64,000 nt of DNA, from positions 20,294,036 to 20,358,035 of the forward strand of contig CM063252.1 in assembly GCA_032158295.1 (NCBI GenBank). Direction: 5' to 3'. Source of the stretch: Pycnopodia helianthoides (taxonomy: Eukaryota; Echinodermata; Asteroidea; Forcipulatida; Asteriidae). The number at the start of each line of letters is the position of its first letter. Within the stretch, counting starts at the first letter, position 1. The position numbers and the translations under genes are program-made. Positions 26,001 to 36,100 of the stretch are shown piece by piece. A model generated the notes under the pieces. The model saw only the letters and a program-made list of their open reading frames with translations, was not told the DNA's origin and did no database searches.

Positions 26001-29000
26001 TACCTGCGGGTTGAAGATGCGACATAACCCCCTCCTCATACCCCCTGCATTGCTCTAGGGGGTGCGGTGCTTACATCGCGTAAGACAGATGCTGATGTAG
26101 CACACACGTCCACACAACCGCTAAATAATTGCGCGTGTAATCTCCCTCCCACCCACTTCATCTCCCGCCAAAAGAGATACGCGCAGTCCTCCATCATGCA
26201 CTGCGGTATTTTTCTTAAAAGCCAGACTGTTGAGACAGGCGGCAAACGATATTGTCCGCATGAGTGCACTGTTGCTGCTTGGCCACGCTTGGGTGGGCGG
26301 CTAGCCAGCGTAAGTTGTGACTCCTGTCTCCAGTGCACGGGAACACGCAGCACCCCAACATTATTGAAAAAGTTGTCCAAGTCTATCTTAAAATTTGAGT
26401 CGAATCATATAATTAGGTATACAAAGCAATTAAACCAATAGGCAAACTGAGAACAAAACAACGAAGGCGTGGCACCCCCGGTTTACACGTTTACCCTATA
26501 TAGCAGAGAAGGGTCTCGTCTTAACAATGAAATCTTGGTCTTTTAGATTCAGCGTCAACCTGATTCTAATGTTGTTGCTCGTCTCGTTTTCACTTTTCTT
26601 GCATTATTCAAAAACTAGAAGAATAATAAGAGGCTTGTAATGAAAAATAATCCAATAAGAAGGAACGAAAAAGACCTTTAAGCGGGAAGAAATCATGCCT
26701 GAAAGCATGCGGCATGAAAATCGTTTCCATGACAGAGAGCTAATTTAATAATAAGTCAATAATGATGAAGTAATCCAATGATAGAAGTTTAATTTAGAGC
26801 GATACCCAGGGGACGATTTACACGAGCGACGGTACGATCAAGCCGCTGAAATGGATCACCGGTGCTGGCTGTCAAAATAACGGCGGGCAAGAGTGGCTCA
26901 GACACGGTCAAGAACAGTATGCGGATCGGACGACTTCGAACCGCCGCGTCAATTACAAGACGATCTTTGTCAAAACATGAGATTATTTATATGTCCTTGT
27001 TGACTATTGAGCGGTTTTTGGTGGGAATCAAAGCTCTATTTCGCGGGACTATTATACCAGGCATCATGCTGTTTCCGATCCTATGATGTTAAACCATGCG
27101 TATAGGATCGAGATCTAATGACAATTTATTGAGTTGGTAAATAACGATCTTGACTGCTTAAAAAATTACGCCACAAACTCTTCTCGTATAAGGAGAAGGT
27201 TCTTTGCTTTTGGCGCCATTTATTATTGTGCAACGATTCACGCAAAGACAGTAAAAGACACATATTTATGCCAAACTTTCTAATTCAATACAACACCAAA
27301 TGACAACCCCATCAACTTTGATAACAATACCAGTACAAATGAGTCATTATAGTATGCCAACTTTATAAATGATGACATGTACTTGGAGAACTGAACTAGC
27401 CTCAGACAGAGACATACATTACAAAACACCAAGATTGTCTGAAGGTGTTGGATCGTGAACACACCTGCCCAGGTTGACGGCACAACATGTCTAGCGCAAA
27501 AAAAGGCTAACCACACACGGGGCCAGGCCCTTGGGGCCGCCCGCGCTGTCTTCCCACCTCACGGTAAAGCTCAGAGAATCAACACAAGCTTTAATTCTAA
27601 GTACGAAGAGTGTTCATCCCTTATTAGTGTGGGATGGTTATTTTAGCCCCGAAGCTAACCGGTGTTCTGAGGGTTATTTCGGGCATTTATCTGGGGGAAA
27701 GAAAAAATATGTAAGACGGCGCTAGCAAAGTACATTTTTCACGCACAATTTAATTGATATGGACAGGTTTCTGTAAATCACTCACAAAATGTCGAACAAT
27801 GCCTCGGGCTCATTTGTGTTTCTAGAATTTGAAATGGAATAAAGTAGCACAAATATTGATTTTAAAATGGAATCATATTGCAAAAAGATAACTCCAAAAT
27901 GCAGCAAGGCTTTTAGTCACACGGTGTGTGTAAGTTTGTGGGATCTTCCAATTACGGATACATCCAATCTGATCTTCTATCAGCCTTAAACACTAAATAA
28001 AATGAATTTGAGCTTTTTCAACATGTGAACTTTAGGCAGAAATTGCACAAAGGAATGTTTCCAATTCCGAAGTAACATCCAACAGGGATTCTAACCAAGG
28101 CCAATCGTGAAATGATGAGCGAAACAGAGAAAGAGGGGAGGTGGGGGATTGCGGCCTCAAGTCACTTACTGACCGCCCCTCGAGCTCGGAAGAGATATAT
28201 ACAGCTACCCCCCCCAAAAAAAAAAAGAAGAAGAAGGAGTAAACACTTTAAAAAAGAGACAGTGGATCTATTGTTTAAAAGAAAAACAAAGTCCAGTTGC
28301 ATCAACTTCTCTCCCCATAGTGTTTATTTATTTAATTCATAGGCCTATTTGTTTGGTTTTTTTGATATCATCTGGTAGTCTTTGATGGGTGCCAGATATA
28401 CTTGACAGGTGTTTCCATGGGTATGCAAAAAACAACAAATTTCCTCTTGTGAATAAAATTCCCACAGTCAGAAATTGTTCCAAATACATTCCTGAGCCAG
28501 GCTTAACAACAAGGACGAACAGATGAACAAACACATGACACGTGCTCGACATTGTGCTCGGTATTGTTCGGAACAAATCGGTGTAACATCGGCCAAACGG
28601 CTTTGATTGATTCCCAACAAACCGACAAGCTGGGTTTTTGTCAGAATGTCTGGGCTAACAAGAGGCAGTTGAAAGAGATTGTTTGTTTGAATGTTTTCGT
28701 TTCATCACTGTACATAAACAACGGTGAACATTTCAGTCACAACTTTGATTTTCAACGACCTCCTAATTTCAGCTAAGAAAACATCTTCATCAAAACAACC
28801 ACCAGTAACCAAAGGTATAAATAACACCAACAAACACCGCGATGGTTTCAGCTTCAACAATGACAAATGCAATACAGTACAATTACAAAACAAAGTTATA
28901 ACAAACTTTTACATTTCAACAACCTGACCGAATCACTGACATATATTTTCTCTTATTTCAATTGAACATCAAGTATTTATTCATCTCGTTTTTTCTTTGT

Positions 29001-31305
29001 TCTATTCTAATTTTACAGCCGTTCAACACGAGCGAGGCCCCCGTAAACCAAAAGCCAAACCTTCGACAGACGACGGCAGTACTGGGTCGGCGAGCCCTGA
29101 CCCCCCGTCTGCCCATCACCACGTCCACGCCGTGCACCCGTCGTCACACCGTCATGTGCACGGCATGACAACCGGCGCAAGTAGCACCCCCGTGGCGGTG
29201 GTTTCCTACGTGTCATCCTCTATGTTCTACGGGACATTCTACCATAGTCTCCTGACAGCTGAGCAGTACAATGTCAGCCCAATGGCACTAGACCTGACTG
29301 CCAAAGTCAAGGCAGAGATGGAGGGTGGACCTCATGCAGGGTTCCACACGGCCATGACAGGTACAACAATGATTCATTACAAACCGCATAACCCCGCCCC
29401 ATCCCATCAAGTATACAGAGCACTTTTGATACCGGCTGGGAATTCAACATTTTCACAAATTAATGCTGGTAACATTTTAACGAAGTTATTCATAGAGATG
29501 GAAGAAAAGAAAATGCTTAAAACCCAACTTGACAGCGACCTTTGTCTCTTTGTTACCACAGGTAGCCCGGAGAGTATGCCCGAAGTGGCCGCACGCCTGC
29601 TCTTCACCTCCGTCAAGTGGTCCAAGAATATCCCGTGCTACCTGCTGTTGCCATACCGTGATCAGGTACAACATGGTTAATACTATAAAAGATTAGACTT
29701 CACAGTTTTCTAAATTAAGGGCAAAACACATAGAGCTGCAAAAGAAGTAGAATCACCCTGGCCCTTTCTTATTGGCCACACCAACAGATATGTCACCACA
29801 ACAATAATTAGTAACAACTGAACTTACTGTTTGTTAAACTTCGAACCCAATGGAGTGTTCCCACTATGTTAGGATCTAAAACAGGAACGCGTGGCTACCA
29901 AACCAACTGACGCTCATGTCTAAACTGTCAACTTACGGTGATTATTAATGACCAGGGAAAGTAACAAAAGATCAGAGGGAAAACAACTGAACAAGCTGGT
30001 TTCAAAAAAAATGACTCGCTGTCTGCAATATCAAGACTTATTCACACGAGTAACAAAATAAAAGTCATCCCAGTTTGCATTCCTCACAACAACACAACAG
30101 GAAAATTGTTACATACCATATTCATAAGCACTCATTGCTCGCGCCATTTGGTTAATAATTATCATTCAAGTGGATGGGTGTATACATGCAAAGTGTTAAG
30201 AGTTAGGTAGTCGTGTCACGAAGTGTAACAGAGTCGAGACACAACTTAACAGTGAAGTGTGTACGATCAACTTAAACCCCCTCACAAATTCAGCAAATAT
30301 GAAAACACAGAGAATTATAAAAGCCTCTGAGAATTCGTTTGACTCATTTTCTCACTTGTCAACTTGGCCTATTTCCCCGCTTTTCCCCCTTCTGCTTTGT
30401 TTCAATATAACCATTTTATAATAGCGATAAGACGCATTCCAATTAGTTCAGAAAGACCAATGTACAGTTTGACCTATTGTGCCACAATAAACATGTAGAA
30501 CTAAAAGCGTATGAATACATTGTGAGATTTTGTTTTAAAATGACTGAAGAAGAAGCAACATAGATGTAAAATCCTAGATACACAAGTCCTCTAACGAATT
30601 ACATGTGTCTCTCTTCACCAGGTGATCCTCCTTGAAGAGGGTTGGCGAGACCTCTTCCTCCTCGGCATCTGTCAGTGGTCCGTTCCTCTAGAGATGGAGA
30701 CCCTTCTCAAGTATCTCCCAAGAGAAGACAAGAAAATGTCCAGTGAGGAACTTGCTAGGTTGACATCTCAGATTCGATACATGCAGGATGTGGTGGCCAG
30801 ACTACGGGCTCTTGATGTGGACTTTACTGAGTTTGCGTGCCTCAAGGCAGTGGCACTCTTCAGACCAGGTCAGTTAGAATACAATAAAGCTGTGCCTATC
30901 AGAATTGCTTAGTACCAATGATAACTTACTGAAAAGCTCTTACTGTAATTACTTTTAACCTCACATTCAGAAGACAACAAGAAAACCTAGAATCACCCTA
31001 AATGACAATAACTTAACTTCCAAATCCAATAACTTTACTTCTCCATTACATTTGTTTGAACAGAGACACATGGAATCAGAGAACCCCACCAGGTTGAAGC
31101 TTTGCAGGACCAAGCCCAGGTTATGTTAAGCGACTACATCCGCCATTCCTATCCCGGTAGGAGTGTTCGTTTTGGTCGCCTCCTTCTTATCTTGCCCGCC
31201 CTCCGGAAAGTCAGCAGCAAGCTCATCGAGAGGCTGTTCTTCAAGGAGACAATTGGCAACATCCCAATTGAGCGTCTCCTCAGTGACATGTTTCAGAGTA
31301 GCTAG
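14016..31305 (+). CDS. dsf: Dissatisfaction-type nuclear receptor (NR2E4-like)
   Basis: Orphan nuclear receptor, a DNA-binding transcriptional regulator. Exons: 14016-14091, 22294-22536, 29019-29360, 29562-29665, 30622-30868, 31064-31305 (TAG); phases join to 417 residues. The start ATG has a good context (TTTCCATGGCC) and an in-frame stop upstream. DNA-binding domain about residues 34-105: first finger [22 protein letters not shown]-box CDGCSG; second finger begins [19 protein letters not shown] with nine residues between the first two zinc cysteines. [19 protein letters not shown] and [12 protein letters not shown] agree with Drosophila Dsf as I remember it; TLX has a seven-residue spacing. 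The hinge (about 108-220) is His/Ser/Pro-rich. The ligand-binding domain (222-417) contains ARLLF.SVKW, LQDQAQ, RFGRLLL and [15 protein letters not shown]. Oddities: an extra Cys in the D-box and an in-frame, stop-free intron 3. NR2E1 and NR2E3 were considered and are less likely. Confidence 0.93.
18320..18620. promoter_or_regulatory. Cluster of five same-strand CCAAT boxes in dsf intron 1
   Basis: CCAAT occurs on the plus strand at 18320, 18381, 18424, 18537 and 18616, four of the five followed by G. Imperfect direct repeats also occur (ACATACAGGAA at about 18448 and 18559; GAAGACTGAT at about 18462 and 18642). It may be decayed tandem duplication or an NF-Y type regulatory cluster. Function unproven. 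Confidence 0.3.
20485..20826. mobile_element. TTAA-type MITE with central 20-bp palindrome (dsf intron 1)
   Basis: The left end is TTAAAGGTATTGTACACTTT followed by TGGTAAC; the right end near 20801-20820 is the reverse complement of CCCTGTACACTATTGGTAAG. The right target site has eroded. It shares AACCTGTGAAA, GAGCTCAATTGGTCAT and GTAAGTTATGTGTGAATCTG-type words with the copy at 7730. A perfect palindrome AATTATCGCGCGCGATAATT lies at 20650-20669. Non-coding. Confidence 0.72.
21751..21971 (+). promoter_or_regulatory. Possible internal promoter and alternative first exon of dsf
   Basis: TATATAAA at 21751-21758, at a normal distance from a presumed start near 21785. An ATG at 21839 then opens a 56-codon frame ending at 22009. 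A GT at 21972 (AAAAG/GTTCGC) would leave phase 1, which fits the acceptor of the DNA-binding exon at 22294. The donor is weak, and the peptide resembles nothing I know. Low-confidence hypothesis. Confidence 0.25.
22537..29018 (+). other. dsf intron 2 (6.5 kb)
   Basis: No recognisable gene. AT-rich with GC-richer islands near 26030-26300 and 27500-27560. Two diverged blocks at about 25797-25880 and 26823-26960 share AGTGGCTC(G/A)GACACGG and nearby words. A C8/A11 then AAG-rich low-complexity tract sits at about 28208-28240. The open frames on both strands here are short and not family-like. Confidence 0.65.
29361..29561 (+). other. dsf intron 3: 201 nt, in frame and free of stops
   Basis: Bounded by GT (ACAG/GTACAA) and AG (TTACCACAG/GTAGCC). 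Its length is a multiple of three, and it has no stop in the dsf frame, so the exon 3 frame reads straight through into exon 4. Retention would add 67 residues in the hinge. Its base composition is more AT-rich than the exons on both sides, which supports an intron. Confidence 0.7.
29666..30621 (+). other. dsf intron 4 (956 bp)
   Basis: Intron between GATCAG/GTACAA and CTTCACCAG/GTGATC. AT-rich, non-coding, nothing else recognised. Confidence 0.75.
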
Positions 31306-32690
31306 GCGGCAAACACCGACTGACATACTGTCAAAGTGACTGACAGACAATCAATTAGAACTCCTCAGCCAGGAAAAATTTACAGCCAAACACAGAGAGG
31401 GCGCTGCACACAATTACCAATACTCAAATTAAACAGAGTGCTAGATCAGTAACTGGCAAATAGGGTGCTTCTTAAAGTCACATCAAAGTGGACTTGTTAC
31501 AGTTTGTATGAGATAACATAAATATTAGGCTGGAGTTTCTCATTATAGCAAACTCAAATTTCAAATACAGTGCTGTATTACAAGGTGAACTTTGAAATAT
31601 AAAAACACAACTTATGTTAGTGATGGGGTTTGTTTAAGGTGATAAAAACACTTTTTTAAATAAAAAACATTTCAGGGGGAATATTACTTTGTAGTTTGCA
31701 GAAAACATAGGCAAATCTTATATTGTAAGACACAGGAGGAAATGGGCAAAGCTTCTATGTCATATATTAAGATATGACGTCAAATCATATGTTGTATTTA
31801 AGCATAGTTATAAAGTAATAAAAAATCTCAATGGACATCTAGATCATGTTCCGGGAAAAAACATAATTAGTTGAATAACCTTCTTAACGATGCCATAATT
31901 GCAGCAGCGATAAAGATTATTATTTTGGTTTTTACCCTCACCGATGAAATAACATTCCATAACATGTTCAGTACTATATTGCTTCCTTTATTTATTTGTT
32001 TATTTATCTATACAGTATCTTTACAGCGTAATTTATTTTGATTTATTTATTTCAATAATGAAAACTTAACTCATGGAAGTTGCTTCCATGCCATTGACAA
32101 GTAATTTTACCCATCATGCTTGTTCCCTGAACTTAACTACAACAAAGATAATGCAACGTTTTAAAGGCACCACTCTCTTTGGACATCAGGCCCAATTAGC
32201 TTCAGATAGATTTGGGTAGAAGACAATTTTTAGAAACAAATAAAAACAGAAACTTGAAAATAGTGCTAGTATTTATAAGAAATAAAACAGTAGTAAGTAA
32301 GTTTTAATTCAGTTTTAAAATGCTCCGGGCATTTTATTTTAAAATTGAATGAGTTTTCAGAAATTTCGTCCAATTCTCTTGAAATGTAAATCTGACATTA
32401 TCAAGAAAACAGTTGTCAAATATTCCTGTCCAGATAGACTTGACCAATGGTTCAAGTCTTTTATTTAGTGGTAGGGCTAGCATGAAAATACTACTTGTTG
32501 TTGTAAGTATTAGTTAGAACATCAACTATGATGTAGATGATGTATTATATTTTTACTGAAAAACCAAATGTAAATATGGTGCATGACTTCAGATGTAAAT
32601 ATACTACACCATGTGGATTATTTAATATGTTGATTAATTTAATTTATGGAGACGGATTCTCGAGTTGTTAATTTATTGTGAGTAAATAAA
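31306..32690 (+). other. dsf 3' UTR with AU-rich cluster
   Basis: AT-rich sequence from the stop codon to an AATAAA at 32685. A run with five ATTTA pentamers lies at 31988-32052 (TTATTTATTTGTTTATTTAT and following), the pattern of class II AU-rich elements that shorten mRNA half-life. UTR extent is inferred from the signal, not observed. Confidence 0.5.
32685..32690 (+). terminator. Putative dsf poly(A) signal
   Basis: AATAAA followed by an AT-rich stretch; the first strong candidate near the opposing TRMT2B tail. Confidence 0.4.
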
Positions 32691-32724
32691 AGTTGATAAA
32701 AATACAAAAGCTTGAAAATGAATT

Positions 32725-32730
32725 TTTATT
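32725..32730 (-). terminator. Putative distal TRMT2B poly(A) signal
   Basis: AATAAA on the minus strand. A nearer candidate lies at 33110-33115, only 17 nt after the stop. If the distal one is used, the TRMT2B and dsf 3' ends lie within a few tens of bases. Confidence 0.35.
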
Positions 32731-33131
32731 GGAGATCTTTTGTGTCTTCTTCTCAGATATATTTTGACGTGCTTTGTACCAAGACTGACGAATGAGTATT
32801 ACAGGTCCTAGGTTGTCATACACTAAGCCTTTACAACTGTAGTCTTCTACATTTTTTGACGTTGGTATTTCCTCCGAGATGTAATGTCTCATGAGATGAA
32901 ACCATTTCTGGTTTCACTCATAGAGTCTACTTGGACAAAAACAATACTTGGCCCTGAATACGATAGTTATATTCCATAGTAATACAATATCTGGAATTCC
33001 TCTAGAAGCCTGACTGGAGTATAAACCTGAAAAATTCATAGAAACATGTAGGTAGCCAACTTGAAGAAATGCTCAAACACTAATTTGTAGGTCCATCATT
33101 ATCGCTTGCTTTATTTGCTTACTTTTTTACC

Positions 33132-36100
33132 TTATGGCCTTTCAAAGAGGAGCACCAGTTCACAGTGATGGGTGTGTGGGAAAAGGTCCACTGGTACAGC
33201 CTTGATGGAGGTGAATGGATTACCATACAGTCTGGTAGTAGGGGGACAGCACAGGCTAAATGGGGATAGGAAGACAAGTAGAGAGTTAGACACAGTCCAT
33301 CATACAGAACAAAAAACTGACAAGATTAGAAAGCACCCCCGAACAAAGATATTGACAAAATAGGGAGACCGCCAACATAGGGCTAGATAGCTCAGTTGGT
33401 AGAGCGCCAGCACGTATACCTGGAGGTCGTTGGTTCAAATCCCGCTCTAGTCAATTTTTCTTTGTTCAACCCCATAAGATTAGAAAGCATAATAATACAA
33501 AGGTAGTGATGGTTCATGTTACGGATCACCTGCCGCCTGCCTAGGATTAAATTAAACATACAACCACAAAACCCATAATGAAAAAAACCGAGTTTCTTTC
33601 AAAGCTTTATTTCTGGTGTCTTTCAGAACAAGTCATGTGATGAATGGAAACCAACACGTAACAACTTTGAGTTATGATTTCAGCTCATGTTGTGTCTGTC
33701 CAGTGCAGTCCAATCCAATTCAATCAACTGTCAGAGTACATTCAAAAGGACTTTCTTATATGTAATGACAAGAGGCTGGTTTAGAAAAGTTGTTGAGCTA
33801 CATGGGTATCAATACTGACTCTGTAAAGTTTTTGGCTGCTGTTCCCTCTGGTTTACAGCATATATAAACCAGCTTCTTGATGGATGGACTATTCCTGATG
33901 ATTCTCACTACTCTTGGATCTAAGAACAAAGAAGAACAAACAATTCTTTAAGTTCCCGAGAAAGTACACATACGGAGCAATCTTTTTAAAAGTGTGCGAG
34001 GATGCATCAACAGATCCTTGTCATTTGATTGGTGGAACAGGCGTCATGTGTCGCCTGTCCATGATAGATAATTATTGGATGCTTCACAGCATCATTCCCA
34101 AATGAATCGTTCCCCGCTTGTTTGTCCAAACGAGGCAGGGTTGTGTCACCATGGACAAGGTTGGTGTCTACATGGAGGTTCTTTAGAATTTTTTTTAAAG
34201 AATTGATAGAGTCCGGGGTGGATGAGTTTCCTTGTCTATTTTGTGCTTATTGTGAACATTTTTTAAATGACAAAGATCTATGTGTGAGTTATATAAACAA
34301 ATATCTAATGCATTTCGTTCATGCATTGTTGCAGAAAATATTCATTTGGTGAAATCGACTTGGCCTCGTGAAATGAAATGATATTTTGCGACGATGCTCT
34401 CATGTGCATCCAATACTTGTATAATATTCCTCAAAAATAAGAAATAGTAATACATGCACTGTACTTACGCAGTCCAGCTCTGGCTGGATTTGCTACTACT
34501 AATAGGTCACCAGCGCCCTCTAGTGTTGGGAGGATGTCGGGCAAAACTTCTTCCACTGAGCCACAAACAAATGTCGCATTGGATATAGCTGTTTCAAGAA
34601 AAGAAAAACATGTTCGAATTTTTAATGATCATTGTTTTATAATGATTAAGGCACTTTGTTGCATTATCCATGGGCACGTGAATGTGATATGGAGAGTTTA
34701 GCAAACTGAATCAGCCTGACTTTATAAGATCTCAGCATCGGATATAAAACCAAATCAGAAAAAAAAAAATTGTTGAAAACCGGTCTAAACTCATAATCTG
34801 GGTGCAATCATACCAGTGGAACAACTTCATTTTTGAACGAATCCTGTAAAAGCTGAAGCATTAACCACAAGATGAAGACTGCTTTGAATATAGAAATAGG
34901 CAATGATTGCGTGTCATGGCCAGTGGTTTAGTGCATCGGACTCAAGTTCTGGTGGCTAAGTCATCAGGGTGGGGGTTCGAATCACGTCCATTTCACTTGT
35001 GTCCTTGAGCAAGACACTTAACCATAATCGCTTCTCTTCACCCAGGAGTAACCTGTGAGGGTAGAGATGGTTCTTGTGATTCATTTAGCTTAGTGTGCTA
35101 CATATTTGGCAGCACAGGCTGTATACTCCCACGGGAGCTGAGATGGTTTAACGAATGAAATAAATAGCCCAGTGACCGGGGGTAATAATGTTGGAGTGCC
35201 ATGAGCGTCACTGAATGAAGAATGTGAGCACTGTATAAGAAGCCATTATTGTTATTATCATTATCGCAGCTGTAACAGCACAATGCCACCACGTAAAAAA
35301 CAAACAAGTACTAATCCTATCACTACATACCATTAATCTCTGCATTGATTCTTGCATCCTCCACCGCCTGTTGCATCACTTCTATCCCCACAACCTCTCT
35401 AACCTTATCTGCCATGACTAGCCCAATGGTGCCTGTCCCACAGCATAGATCCAACACGGTTGTGTTTCCCCCCAGGCTGCACAGGTCCATGACTGTGGAG
35501 TAGAGAACCTCTGCAGCAGCGGTGTTGACTTGGAAGAAGGAATCAGGGGAGATACGAAACTGCAGGTCAAAGAGAGTCTCATGGAGATACTTCTTGCCAA
35601 GAAGGAGGTGATAAGGAGCCTCATCATTGGTTGATCTTGTGGTGGTGCTGTGGATTTCAGGAAAGAGGACACATAACTTAATGACATGATAGCCTGTAAT
35701 CAAGGCGTACATGGCATAGCAAGCATCCAGCGCAAAAAGAGACCAACACAAATACACAAGGACCTTTATCAACTTGCCAAACCGGCCTTATATCTCTGTT
35801 CTCAGCATTCCTTTTTGTCAACTCTAAGGTTAATGATAATTAAAAAAAGAATAAAACAGCACTTGTATAGCACATTATGGATCACAGATCCCTCGATGTG
35901 CTTTATTACAATTTAAAAAAAGGTTATAATACATAGATAAACTCGAGACAATGAATACCAGACCAGCTATATACAAAGAGTAAACATGTAAAACACTAAA
36001 TGAATTATGCATAATTCATTAACCAGTGGAGTTGACCAATAGAAGTGTTCACAGATGACATCATACCAATGAGATCAATGTTTCCTGTTTATGATCAAAG

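Noticed and set aside
26036..26441. Overlapping 114- and 124-codon open frames on opposite strands
   Set aside because: They are mirror images caused by a GC-rich, stop-poor patch in dsf intron 2; neither has a recognisable domain.
22294..31305. Assignment of the receptor as NR2E1/TLX
   Set aside because: The P-box CDGCSG fits both, but the D-box spacing, the IHRNR.YTCK motif, the RKPK after the DBD and LQDQAQ/RFGRLLL in the LBD fit Dsf better.
32165..32200. Another TTAA-type MITE end (TTAAAGGCACCACTCT) in the dsf 3' UTR
   Set aside because: No matching opposite end is visible within 600 bp, so a single short match is not enough.
33381..33452. Functional tRNA-Tyr gene
   Set aside because: No U33, a mismatch in the anticodon stem and one in the T stem, and a SINE-like tail.
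35418..35687. Alternative acceptor (TTACAG) upstream of TRMT2B exon 6
   Set aside because: Using it breaks the frame with the preceding exon's phase 2; the acceptor at 35648 keeps the conserved frame.
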